Assembly (NCBI GenBank): GCA_963785745.1
Contig: CAWAWR010000016.1
Span: 1-64,000 of the forward strand
Length of the DNA: 64,000 nucleotides
Direction of reading: 5' to 3'
Source: VAZQ01 sp963785745
Lineage (GTDB): Bacteria; Pseudomonadota; Alphaproteobacteria; Rhizobiales; Xanthobacteraceae
Translations under genes and position numbers: made by a program
Shown: piece after piece, positions 48,984-57,608 of the stretch
Position numbering within the stretch: position 1 is the first letter of the stretch
Layout: each line of letters starts with the position of its first letter
The notes under the pieces: model-generated
Database searches by the model: none
What the model saw: only the letters and a program-made list of their open reading frames with translations
What the model was told of the DNA's origin: nothing

Positions 48984-51122
48984 ATGGCTGATGCGACCAA
49001 AGGTCAGTCCGTGAGCTTGCGTGCGCTGCTCGATCCCAAGGCGATCGCGGTGGTCGGCGCTTCGCCACGACCGGGGCCCGGGTCGCGGGTGATCGCCAAC
49101 CTGCGCGACGCCGGCTTCAAGGGCGGCATCTTTGCGGTCAATCCACGCTATCCGGACGTGTTCGGCTACAAATGCTTCGCCAGCGTCGGCGAGCTTCCGA
49201 AGGACGTCGACTGCCTCGTGGTCGCGGTTGCGGCGGAGACCGCCTGCGGCGTCCTGGAAGAGGCGCAGGCGCATGGAATTCCCGCAGCGGTGGTGCTGTC
49301 GGCGGGATTCGGCGAGGGCGGGCAGCTCGACACCCGGGCGCATCGCGTCCGCGCCGTCGCCGACAAGGGCATGGCGATCTGCGGTCCCAATTGCTTCGGG
49401 ATCATCAATGTCCGTTCCGGCGCGGCGTCGTTCAGCGGGGTTGCGCCCAAGGCGATGGCGGCGGGCCATGTCGCGCTGGTCTCGCAAAGCGGCAGCCTCG
49501 GCAATTTCGCGTTTGGTCCGCTGGTGCGCGACCGCAAGCTCGGCTTCAGCCATTTCATCTCGTGCGGCAACCAGATCGGGACGACCGTCGAGGACTATGT
49601 CGATGCTCTCGTCGACGATCCGGACGTCTCGGTGATCGCCTGCGTCATCGAAGCGCTGAAGAAGCCGGACAAGCTCATGCGCGCGGCGCGACGCGCGCAT
49701 GAGCAAAAGAAATCGCTGGTGTTCTTCCAGGTCGGCACCTCCGCGACGGGACAGGTGATGATCCGCTCGCACACCGGCGCGCTTGCGGGCAACACCGAGA
49801 TCCTGCGCGCGTTCCTGCGCCGCTGCGGCATCGTGCAGGCGGACAGCTACGATCAGTTCGTCGAGACCGTCGAGCTCCTGGCCAACGCACCGTTCGACAC
49901 GACGCTTGGCGACGAGGTTGTGCTGGTGTCGGGCAGCGGCGGTTCGGCGGCGGTCGCCGCCGACTGCCTCGACGCCGCGGGCATGGCGCTGACGACGCTT
50001 GACGCCGCGACCAGCGAAAAGCTGCGCGCGATCCTGCCGGAGTTCGCCAGCCCGTCCAATCCGATCGACGCGACCGGGGTGGTCTATGACGACCCGGCGC
50101 TGCTGCCGGCGCTGTTCGAAGCGATCTTTGCGCAGCCGGAGAGGCCGATCATCGCCGCGACCGTGAACGTGGCGCCGGTCGACCGGCTGCGCCGCATCGC
50201 CGGCGCCATCGCCGATGCCGCGCGGACGTCGGGCCGCACCATCGTGGCCTATCAGTCGAGCCCGCTCGGTCCACTCGACGACGAGATCGTGCGCACGTTG
50301 CACGCGGCCAACGTCCCGCTGCTGCTCGGCATCCAGAACGCCATGGGCGCGCTGAAGCAACTCAAGCAGCGGCGCGATTTCGCGCTGCGTGCCGCGAACA
50401 CGCCGTCCGAAGGTGAGAAGCCTGTCGCTCGCGCTAACGATCCGATGCCGCAGGATTTCATCTCCGCGCAAAAGACGCTCGCGGCAGCCGGGGTTCCGAT
50501 CGTGGAGGCCGCGCTTGCTTCCTCGGCGCATGAGGCGGTCGCGATCATGCGCCGGCTCGCTCAGCCGGTCGCGCTCAAGGCGGAAGCGCCGGAGCTTCTG
50601 CACAAGAGCGACCTCGGCTGCGTGAAACTCAGTTGCAGAACCGAGAGCGAGGTCATCGCCGGTTACGAGGCGGTCGTGGCCAATGCGAAAGCCGCGGGCT
50701 TCACGCCCGACGGCGTGCTGGTGCAGCCGATGGTGTCGGGCGTTGCCGAGTGCTTCGCGGGGATCATCGACGATCCGCTCTACGGACCGGCGATCGTCTT
50801 CGGTCTCGGCGGCATCTTCGTCGAGCTGTTGCGCGAGACCGTCACCGAGATGGCGCCGCTGACGGCAGACGACGCCTTGCGCATGATCCAGCGCGTCAAA
50901 GGCGCGCAAATCCTGACCGGCGCCCGCGGCCGGCCGCCGGGTGACGTCGCGGCGCTCGCGGAATGCCTGGTGAATCTCGGCCGCTTCGCGGCGGCGAATG
51001 CCGGGCGCTTCCGCGCGCTCGATCTCAATCCCATTATCGTCAAGCCGAAAGGTGAGGGGGTGGTCGCGGTCGATATCGCGATCGAGCCTGTCGCCAACAC
51101 CCACGAAGGGCACAAGCCATGA
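48984..51122 (+). CDS. NDP-forming acyl-CoA synthetase (fused acetate-CoA ligase type)
   Basis: A 712-residue fusion. The CoA-binding domain has PKAIAVVGASPRPGPGSRVI. The ligase domain contains MIRSHTGALAGN, whose His is the phosphohistidine of the family, and VVLVSGSGGSAAVAADCLDAAG. An ATP-grasp domain lies from about residue 490 (QKTLAAAGVPIVEAALAS, LKAEAPELLHKSDLGCVKL and DPLYGPAIVFGLGGIFVEL). Unlike AMP ligases it makes acyl-CoA with NDP formation. Its TGA overlaps the crotonase start (ATGA). The two probably act on the same acid. Confidence 0.9.
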   Translation: MADATKGQSVSLRALLDPKAIAVVGASPRPGPGSRVIANLRDAGFKGGIFAVNPRYPDVFGYKCFASVGELPKDVDCLVVAVAAETACGVLEEAQAHGIPAAVVLSAGFGEGGQLDTRAHRVRAVADKGMAICGPNCFGIINVRSGAASFSGVAPKAMAAGHVALVSQSGSLGNFAFGPLVRDRKLGFSHFISCGNQIGTTVEDYVDALVDDPDVSVIACVIEALKKPDKLMRAARRAHEQKKSLVFFQVGTSATGQVMIRSHTGALAGNTEILRAFLRRCGIVQADSYDQFVETVELLANAPFDTTLGDEVVLVSGSGGSAAVAADCLDAAGMALTTLDAATSEKLRAILPEFASPSNPIDATGVVYDDPALLPALFEAIFAQPERPIIAATVNVAPVDRLRRIAGAIADAARTSGRTIVAYQSSPLGPLDDEIVRTLHAANVPLLLGIQNAMGALKQLKQRRDFALRAANTPSEGEKPVARANDPMPQDFISAQKTLAAAGVPIVEAALASSAHEAVAIMRRLAQPVALKAEAPELLHKSDLGCVKLSCRTESEVIAGYEAVVANAKAAGFTPDGVLVQPMVSGVAECFAGIIDDPLYGPAIVFGLGGIFVELLRETVTEMAPLTADDALRMIQRVKGAQILTGARGRPPGDVAALAECLVNLGRFAAANAGRFRALDLNPIIVKPKGEGVVAVDIAIEPVANTHEGHKP

Positions 51123-52015
51123 GCTACCAGGACCTGATCTACAGCGCCGCCGACCAGATCGCGACCATCACGCTGAACCGGCCGGATCGCATGAACGCGC
51201 TCTCGCGCAATCTCGAAGCCGAGCTGCATCGCGCCTTCGACGAGGCCGACGCCGATCCGCAGGTGAAGGTGGTGGTGCTGACCGGCGCGGGCGCCGCCTT
51301 CTGCGCCGGCTTCGACCAGCAAGGCAAGCCGGGCGAACAGCGCGGCGGCGATCCGACCGGCAAGTCGATCGCGGAGTTCGTCAAGTACTGGCACCAGCGG
51401 GACGGAGAGCGCATCGGACAGTGGGAGCACATGTGGCGGCTCGGCACGCCGATCATCGCCGCGGTCAACGGCTGGGCCATGGGCGGCGGCTTCTGGTATC
51501 AGCTCGCCGCCGACATCACGATTGCATCGGACAAGGCGGTATTCGCCCAGCCAGAAGTGCGCCACATCTCGAACACGAGCTTCCTGATGACGCAGCTCTG
51601 CGGATGGAAACATGCGAACCGCTGGGGCCTGACCGGCGATCATTTCGACGCGGCGGAGGCGCTCCGCATCGGCATGGTCAACGAGGTGGTGCCGCACGAC
51701 CGATTGATGGAGCACACCTATGCGCTGGCGAAACGGCTGGCGCTGGTGCCGGAGCCGGCGCTGCGGCTGAACAAGGCGATCGCGATGCAGGGCATGCAGG
51801 CGGCCGGACTGCATGCGGCGCTGTTGCTCGAAGGCACGCTCGGTGCGCTGGCGCATTCTTCGCACAACGAGTATCGGGAGGAGCTCTACAACATCCAGCG
51901 CACCCAGGGGACGAAGGCTTACCTCGAGCGGCGCGACGGCCCGTTCCAGCCGGAGCCGATGGGTCCGCGTTCGGCCAAGGGCAGGGCGGAACGGGCGGCG
52001 AAGCAGAAAGGCTAG
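51119..52015 (+). CDS. Enoyl-CoA hydratase/isomerase family protein
   Basis: A 298-residue crotonase, longer than usual. Oxyanion motifs are AAFCAGFDQQGKPGE and VNGWAMGGGFWYQLAADI. The first catalytic Glu of hydratases is absent (GGFWYQLA in place of GG-ELA), while the second is retained (AQPEVRHIS). This suits isomerase, hydrolase or lyase chemistry rather than simple hydration. Tail basic (SAKGRAERAAKQKG). ATGA overlap with the NDP-forming synthetase makes a two-gene CoA cassette. Its stop shares a CTAG palindrome with the convergent oxidoreductase. Confidence 0.86.
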   Translation: MSYQDLIYSAADQIATITLNRPDRMNALSRNLEAELHRAFDEADADPQVKVVVLTGAGAAFCAGFDQQGKPGEQRGGDPTGKSIAEFVKYWHQRDGERIGQWEHMWRLGTPIIAAVNGWAMGGGFWYQLAADITIASDKAVFAQPEVRHISNTSFLMTQLCGWKHANRWGLTGDHFDAAEALRIGMVNEVVPHDRLMEHTYALAKRLALVPEPALRLNKAIAMQGMQAAGLHAALLLEGTLGALAHSSHNEYREELYNIQRTQGTKAYLERRDGPFQPEPMGPRSAKGRAERAAKQKG

Positions 52016-53061
52016 AACGCCGGTGCGACTTCGGCCATGAAGCGCGCCATCTCGTCCTTCACGCGCGCGTGCGGCTTGAGGCCGAGATTGAAGTAGAGGA
52101 TCACCTCGTCGAAGCCCGCGCGCTCGACCTTGGCCTTCAGCGCGTCGGCAATCTGCGCCGACGAGCCGATGAGCACGGCGCTGTCGGTGAAATCCTCCGG
52201 CTTCATCGTTTGATAGCGGTTCACGATGGTCTCGAAATAGCGGTAGTTCGCCGGCGCGGTTTTCGGATCGCCCGGGAATGCCGGCGATGTGCACTCCTGG
52301 TGATAGCGGAGCTGCCGCTCACGCGCCGCGCGCTCCTCCGCCGGCGTGTCGGCGAAATGGATGAAGTAGCTGGTGATCAGCCGGCCCGGCTTGCGGGACA
52401 CCGCGGCGCAGGCATCGCGATAGACCTGCGCCGTCGCCGCGAGGCTGCCGTGCATGGCGCTTGCCTGTCCCGCCGCCACCACGAGGCCCAGGCCCAAGCG
52501 CGCAGCGAGCTCGATCGACGGCTTCGAGAACGACGCCACGTAAATCGGAATCGGCTGCTGCTTCGGCGCCGGGGTGACGGTGATGTTCTCGAACCTGTAG
52601 TGCTTGCCTTGGTGCGTGATCAGCCCGCGCTCGCTCCACAGCCGGTGCACGATCTCGACGCCTTCGGCGAAGATCGCCGCGTTCTCCTCGAAATTCGCGC
52701 CAAGCGGCTCGTATTCGCGGCGATCATAGCCGCGGCCGGTGGCGAAATCGACGCGGCCGCCGCTGAGGAGGTCCAGCGTCGCCCATTGTTCGGCGACCAG
52801 CACCGGGTTGTGCAGCGGCAACACGTTCACCGCCGGCGCCAGCCGTACCCGGCTAGTCTTGGCCGCGATGTAGGCCAGCAGCACCTCGGGCGATGAATTG
52901 ACGCCGAGCGTCGAGAAATGGTGCTCGCCGATCCAGACCGAATGCATGCCGAGCTCCTCGGCATAGAGCGCCTGCTCCAGGATGTCGGAGACACACTGGT
53001 TGGGGCTTCGGTCGTTGTTGCGGTAGTTGTTGTCGCTCAGCGTGAAGTAGCCGAATTTCAT
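52012..53061 (-). CDS. LLM-class flavin-dependent oxidoreductase (luciferase-like)
   Basis: A 349-residue bacterial-luciferase-fold enzyme. Motifs: MKFGYFTLSDNNYRNNDR, LYAEELGMHSVWIGEHHFS, RVRLAPAVNVLPLHNPVLVAEQ, DLLSGGRVDFATGRGY and PIPIYVASFSKPSIELAARLG. ATG 53061 overlaps the UbiD stop (ATGA). It needs reduced FMN; the reductase is not adjacent. Members hydroxylate or cleave organic substrates. Being third in a transcript with a Bug protein and a UbiD enzyme, it may act on the decarboxylated product or its precursor. Confidence 0.9.
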   Translation of the reverse strand: MKFGYFTLSDNNYRNNDRSPNQCVSDILEQALYAEELGMHSVWIGEHHFSTLGVNSSPEVLLAYIAAKTSRVRLAPAVNVLPLHNPVLVAEQWATLDLLSGGRVDFATGRGYDRREYEPLGANFEENAAIFAEGVEIVHRLWSERGLITHQGKHYRFENITVTPAPKQQPIPIYVASFSKPSIELAARLGLGLVVAAGQASAMHGSLAATAQVYRDACAAVSRKPGRLITSYFIHFADTPAEERAARERQLRYHQECTSPAFPGDPKTAPANYRYFETIVNRYQTMKPEDFTDSAVLIGSSAQIADALKAKVERAGFDEVILYFNLGLKPHARVKDEMARFMAEVAPAF

Positions 53062-54626
53062 TTTTTGTCTTTCAGCGCCCACTCGCCGTTGGCAAGCCGT
53101 GTCACCAGGTCCTGCTCGCGCATCCCGTCGAGCGCGAGCGCGATCTCGCGCCCATCCGCGCTGCCGAGTGCGGCGACCAGCTCGCCGAAATGCATCGCCT
53201 TGGTTTGCAGCGCTTCGGCGACGCTCTGGTTGCGCAGCGTGCCGGTCGACGCTTTCGGCGCCACCGCCCGGCGATATTCGATGGCGTCGGGCTGGTCGTG
53301 TGGCGCCGTGCAGTCGAAGCCCGCCTTCGCCACCAGGCCGTCCTTGTCCGCCATCGGGTCGGCGTAGAAGCCGGGCAGCCCGGTCGAGACTACGATGTCG
53401 CGGTCGGCGCTGAACCGCGTCGCCATCGCCCATTCGACTTCCTGGTCGGAAAAGACATCGACGTCCTCGTCGACGATGAAGGCATGCTTGACTGTCGGCA
53501 GCGAGAACAGCGCGGAGATCGCAAGCCGCGCCTGTCCCGGCGCACCGCGCTTGAGCGAAACGCGGCAGTGCTGGCGTCCGTTGCTGGCGAGGACGAAATT
53601 GATCGCCACCGGCTCGATCCGCGCCGCGCGCAGCGCGCGCCAGGCGTTCACCTCGGCGTTGAGCGAGGCGAGGTTTGCCGAATCCATGCGTCCGATGAAC
53701 CGGCCCGCATGCAGGACCGTCTGGAACATCGCGTCGCGGCGCATGGTGATGGCGGTAGCGTGGAACACCGGATCGATGTGCATCGATCCGTAGTAGCCGT
53801 AGAATTCGCCGTACGGGCCTTCCATCTCGCGGTAGCCAAGCTCGTCGAAATAACCTTCGATCACCGCCTCGGCGTCGGCCGGGACATAAACGCCGTTGCT
53901 GACGCCGCGCACCATCGGCACCGGCTCCCCGCGCACGGTGCCGACCAGCGCAAACTCGTCGACCGGCTGCTTCTGGGTGGCGGCGAGGTAGTCGAGCGGG
54001 TGCGAGCCGATCACGTAGCTCACCGGCAACCGCTCGCCGCGCTTGAGGCAGGCGAGATACATCAGCTTGAGATCGGACGCGTCGGTCAGGTTGGCGCGCA
54101 TGGTGTCGCGGCTGCGCAGCATCAGGCGGCGGCAGCCGACATTGCGCTTGCCGGTCGCGGGATCGACCGCATAGTCGATCGACGCCGAGATATAGACGCC
54201 GCCGTCCAATTCATGTTGGAGGTGAAAGGGCAGGCGGGTGAGATCGACGTCGGCACCCTTGCGCACGACCTGATGCACGGGCGCTGCATCCGAGGCGACC
54301 TCGATCATCGGCTGCGGCTTGCCGAGGCGGTTGAGATACTCCTTGCCGGCGTCGCGCTCGCTGACGCCGAGAGCCTCGGCCAATCGGCGGCGGCTGCCTC
54401 CCGATGCGGCGACGATCTCGAAATGCTCGGGCCCCGCATCCTTGAACACGACGGCCTTCGGGGTCTCGGCGATCGCGGCGCCAAGGTCGGCCATGGCGAT
54501 CGGCCTGGCATGGACTTCGGCCTCGCCGATCGCGACCAGATGCTCGGCAAAGTTCCGCAGGCGGAATTTTTCGAAATCTGGAGCGCCGTCGCGCGCGCTG
54601 ACGGTTTTGAGGACAGGCGGGCTCAT
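53058..54626 (-). CDS. UbiD-family prenylated-FMN decarboxylase
   Basis: A 522-residue protein of full family length. The cofactor/catalytic segment is REMEGPYGEFYGYYG (Glu 269 and Glu 274, which correspond to the catalytic acids). The Arg-bearing strand is KRNVGCRRLMLRS, and the C-terminal HAFIVDEDVDVFSDQEVEWAMATR supplies the metal and dimer region. It reversibly decarboxylates aromatic or unsaturated acids and needs UbiX for prFMN. No UbiX-like gene is in this window. It overlaps the Bug gene upstream (ATGA) and the LLM gene downstream (ATGA). Confidence 0.92.
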   Translation of the reverse strand: MSPPVLKTVSARDGAPDFEKFRLRNFAEHLVAIGEAEVHARPIAMADLGAAIAETPKAVVFKDAGPEHFEIVAASGGSRRRLAEALGVSERDAGKEYLNRLGKPQPMIEVASDAAPVHQVVRKGADVDLTRLPFHLQHELDGGVYISASIDYAVDPATGKRNVGCRRLMLRSRDTMRANLTDASDLKLMYLACLKRGERLPVSYVIGSHPLDYLAATQKQPVDEFALVGTVRGEPVPMVRGVSNGVYVPADAEAVIEGYFDELGYREMEGPYGEFYGYYGSMHIDPVFHATAITMRRDAMFQTVLHAGRFIGRMDSANLASLNAEVNAWRALRAARIEPVAINFVLASNGRQHCRVSLKRGAPGQARLAISALFSLPTVKHAFIVDEDVDVFSDQEVEWAMATRFSADRDIVVSTGLPGFYADPMADKDGLVAKAGFDCTAPHDQPDAIEYRRAVAPKASTGTLRNQSVAEALQTKAMHFGELVAALGSADGREIALALDGMREQDLVTRLANGEWALKDKK

Positions 54627-55651
54627 TCGCGGCTCATCGCAATGGCGTGCTTGATGACCTCGGGCGAGACGGTGAGCGCATCGGTGATCAGCTTCTGCAA
54701 CTCCGCGCCCGACATCGGTCCATATTCGAGATTTCGCTTTTCGACCTCGTTCTTGAAAGACGGATCCCGGAGCATGGTCTCAACCGCCGTGCGAAGCACC
54801 GCCAGTCGCTCCACCGGCAGGCCGGGCGGCGCCACGATCGAACGGCCGATCTCGGCGGTCGAGCCGTAGAGTCCCAGCACCTTCTTGTCCAACTCGGTCT
54901 TGCCGAATTCAACCATGGCCGGAACGTTCGGAAACGACGGATGGCGAGTCTGGGTATATTGCACCAGCACCGTCATCTTCTTTTCCTTGATCCAGTCCTG
55001 GTGCGAAAACAGGGTCTGCTCGAGCGTCGAATGCGCGCCTTCGGTCTCGCCGCGCTCCATCGCCAGCACGGTGCCGGTGATGCCGGGATAGCCGCGGATC
55101 ATCTTGAACTTCGTGCCCACCACACGGTTCATCAGCAGCGGAAAGGCGTCCGCCGAGGAGCCGGCACTGGTCGACGCGAGCGTGGTCTCGCGGCTCATCG
55201 CGTCGGCTAGCGACTTGGTGGGGGAGGTGTGCCAGATCACCGTCGCTTCGCCGCCCGAGGTGAAACGGCCGAGCCAGTTGAACTGGCGCATGTCGAATTT
55301 CACGCTGGCGTCGCCGAGTGCCTGATTGATCGGCAATTGCTGACCGATGACGCCGAGCGCGAGGCCGTCACGCGGCGCCTGATTGTAGAGATAGTTCGCC
55401 GCCTTGGCGCTGCCGACGCCCGGCATGTTCTGCGGCACGATCCTGGGATTGCCGGGGATGTATTTCGGCAACAGCGTCGCGGCGAGCCGCGAATACACGT
55501 CGTAGGGGCCGCCCGGGTTGTAACCGATGATCAGGTTGATCTGCTTGCCCCTGAAGAAGTCCTCGGCCGTTTCGCTCCGGACCGGAGCCGCGAGGGAGAC
55601 AACGGCAACGGCGGCGAGGAAGGCTCCGCAAATCGAGAGGCGTCCGGTCAT
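54623..55651 (-). CDS. TctC/Bug-family substrate-binding protein (long-loop subgroup), first gene of UbiD operon
   Basis: A 342-residue exported protein. Signal peptide MTGRLSICGAFLAAVAVVSLA. Motifs: INLIIGYNPGGPYDVYSRLA, KYIPGNPRIVPQNMPGVGS, KMIRGYPGITGTVLAMERGE and APPGLPVERLAVLRTAVE. It belongs to the subgroup of 41640 and 42828. ATG 55651 has a modest CAGGA; 25 more codons upstream are open. The stop overlaps the UbiD start, so uptake and decarboxylation are tightly coupled in translation. It is the best-supported Bug substrate link in the window: an aromatic or alpha,beta-unsaturated acid. Confidence 0.88.
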   Translation of the reverse strand: MTGRLSICGAFLAAVAVVSLAAPVRSETAEDFFRGKQINLIIGYNPGGPYDVYSRLAATLLPKYIPGNPRIVPQNMPGVGSAKAANYLYNQAPRDGLALGVIGQQLPINQALGDASVKFDMRQFNWLGRFTSGGEATVIWHTSPTKSLADAMSRETTLASTSAGSSADAFPLLMNRVVGTKFKMIRGYPGITGTVLAMERGETEGAHSTLEQTLFSHQDWIKEKKMTVLVQYTQTRHPSFPNVPAMVEFGKTELDKKVLGLYGSTAEIGRSIVAPPGLPVERLAVLRTAVETMLRDPSFKNEVEKRNLEYGPMSGAELQKLITDALTVSPEVIKHAIAMSRE

Positions 55652-55880
55652 CGGCGGTCCTGTGCTGAGGCGGAGCGCGTAACCGCCCGCTTTCGCCATA
55701 TTGGCCGATCGTTTCAGGGCCCTCAACCGACCGGGCCGCGATTTCCGGTTGCCGAGGGCTGTTCCTGTTGTCGCACGTGCAAGGGTCGCTTGCGTCAGGC
55801 ACGCATCTGAAAAATTGCGTCCGGGCCGTGGCCTTTGCTAGCCTGCCCCTCAGCGTCCTTCCAACGAAAGGCATCCGACC

Positions 55881-56258
55881 ATGGCCAAGCTCCGGCACAT
55901 CGCTCTCATCGTTCCCGACCCCGACAAGGCGGCGAAATTCTTCGAGGACGCCTTCGACATGAAGATCGCCGGCCGCGCCCGGCGCGGCGTCTATGTCTCG
56001 GACGGGATCATCAACGTCGCGCTGCTCAAGCAGGAAGGCAACGAGAAGGTCGGCATCTATCACTTCGGCATGTGGGTCGACGATCTCGACCAGGCCGAGA
56101 AGAAGGTGCAGGACGCGGGCGCAACTTATCTCGAAGGCCGGCCGACTTCCCCGGACTCGTTCTATGAGTGCAAGTACAAGGATCCGCTCGGCATCGTCTT
56201 CGACCTGACGCATAAGGGCTGGAAAGGCGCGGTCAAGGACGTGGTCGCAAAGTCTTGA
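55881..56258 (+). CDS. VOC-superfamily (glyoxalase/extradiol-dioxygenase fold) protein
   Basis: A 125-residue single-domain protein with two beta-alpha-beta3 units. Motifs: KLRHIALIVPDPDKAAKFFED (first metal His), GRARRGVYVSDGIINVALL, YHFGMWVDDLDQAEKKV (second His) and FYECKYKDPLGIVFDLTHKG (Glu/Asp and His near the end). It may be a dioxygenase, isomerase or lactoylglutathione-type enzyme. It is preceded by a 229-base gap after the divergent Bug gene. A flavin monooxygenase follows 39 bases later, so both may act on the same aromatic compound. Confidence 0.85.
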   Translation: MAKLRHIALIVPDPDKAAKFFEDAFDMKIAGRARRGVYVSDGIINVALLKQEGNEKVGIYHFGMWVDDLDQAEKKVQDAGATYLEGRPTSPDSFYECKYKDPLGIVFDLTHKGWKGAVKDVVAKS

Positions 56259-56297
56259 GTCAGACAAGTCGCGAGTCATTGAGTCCTGATTGAGCCC

Positions 56298-57521
56298 GTG
56301 TTGGACAAGCCGTCGGATCGCGTGATCGTCATCGGGGCAGGGCCGGTCGGGCTCTGCCTGTCGCTGGCGCTCGCACAGCAGGGCGTGAAGGTCTCGCTGA
56401 TTGAGGCGCTCAACGACGATAATTTTCTCGAGCAGGTGCCGCGCGCCGGCACCAATCATCCAGCGACGCTGGAGTTGTTCGAGCGCATCGGCCTCTACAA
56501 GCTGCTCGAGCCGCGCGGCATCATCGCGCCCAAGTTCCACTACTGGGACCGCCACGAAGGCAAGCTGATCGCCGAGTTCGATCACAAGCATCTCAAGGAC
56601 GACACGCCGTTCCCCTACGTCCTGCAATGCGAGCGGATCAAGATCGTCGAAGAGGCGATGAAGCTCGCCAAGGCGCATCCCGATATCGATCTGCGGCTGT
56701 CGACCAACTTCACCGCGTTCGAGCAGGATGCCGACGGCGTGACCGCCACCATGGTCAATCCGGGCGGCGAGACCGAGAAGCTCTCCGGCCGTTTTATCGT
56801 GAGCGGCGAGGGCGCCCGCAGCATCATCCGCAAGGACCTCGGCATCGATTTCGAGGGCTTCACCTATTCGGACCGTACGCTGAACATCGAGGTCGCTTAC
56901 GACTTCCGCCAGCACGGCTACACCGAGCGCAATTACATTTCCGACCCCGACGAGTGGTCGAACCTGTTCCACTGGCTCGGGCCGCCCGACCGCTGGCGCG
57001 TGCATTTTCCGACCGGAGAACATGAATCCGAGGAAGAATTGCGCCGGCCCGAGGTGTTGCAGAAGAAGCTGCAGGGTTTCCTGCCGACCGGCAAGGATTT
57101 CGAGATCGTCGGCAGCAACGTCTACACCGTGCATCAGCGGGTTGCCGCGAAGTTCCGCTCCGGTCGCGCGATCCTTGCCGGCGACTCCGCGCATGTGAAT
57201 TCGCCGATCGGCGCCATGGGCATGAACTCAGGCGTCCACGACGCCTTCAACCTGGCCGACAAGCTGATCGCGATCTTCCGCGGCGAAGCGGACGACGGCG
57301 CGCTCGACCGCTACGAGCGCCAGCGCCGCCACGTCGCCATCCAGCACAGCCAGGCCGACACCATCCGCAACAAGCGCGTGCTGGCCGAGAAGGACCCCGC
57401 CGTTCGCAGGCAGAACCACGAGCAGCTCCGCCGGACCTCCGAGGACCCGAAGCTGGCGCGCGCATTCCTGTTCCGCTCGTCATTGCTCGACAGCATCCGC
57501 GAGGCCGACCAGATCCCGTGA
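56298..57521 (+). CDS. FAD-dependent aromatic monooxygenase (PHBH-type)
   Basis: A 407-residue group A flavoprotein hydroxylase. Dinucleotide-binding motif: VIVIGAGPVGLCLSLALAQQG at residues 9-29, then the DG-type motif FIVSGEGARSIIRKDLG, and the third FAD motif RAILAGDSAHVNSPIGAMGMN. AGTNHPATLELFERIGL is the substrate-side helix. The GTG at 56298 lacks a clear Shine-Dalgarno; TTG 56301 is possible. It uses NAD(P)H and O2 to hydroxylate an aromatic ring. Co-transcription with the VOC protein suggests ring hydroxylation followed by ring fission. Confidence 0.9.
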   Translation: MLDKPSDRVIVIGAGPVGLCLSLALAQQGVKVSLIEALNDDNFLEQVPRAGTNHPATLELFERIGLYKLLEPRGIIAPKFHYWDRHEGKLIAEFDHKHLKDDTPFPYVLQCERIKIVEEAMKLAKAHPDIDLRLSTNFTAFEQDADGVTATMVNPGGETEKLSGRFIVSGEGARSIIRKDLGIDFEGFTYSDRTLNIEVAYDFRQHGYTERNYISDPDEWSNLFHWLGPPDRWRVHFPTGEHESEEELRRPEVLQKKLQGFLPTGKDFEIVGSNVYTVHQRVAAKFRSGRAILAGDSAHVNSPIGAMGMNSGVHDAFNLADKLIAIFRGEADDGALDRYERQRRHVAIQHSQADTIRNKRVLAEKDPAVRRQNHEQLRRTSEDPKLARAFLFRSSLLDSIREADQIP

Positions 57522-57608
57522 CTGACTGTCACGCCCGAACGGTCCCAAGGGCGTGGCATGGTTCTTGATTGAACAGGAGAGGATGCCGCACCTCGGGAGA
57601 CAGTCGTC

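Noticed and set aside
47898..51113. A 1071-codon open frame on the minus strand covering the acyl-CoA synthetase gene
   Set aside because: Only its last 331 codons match a Bug protein. The rest is Arg/His/Gly-rich antisense of a well-supported gene, a common effect in GC-rich DNA.
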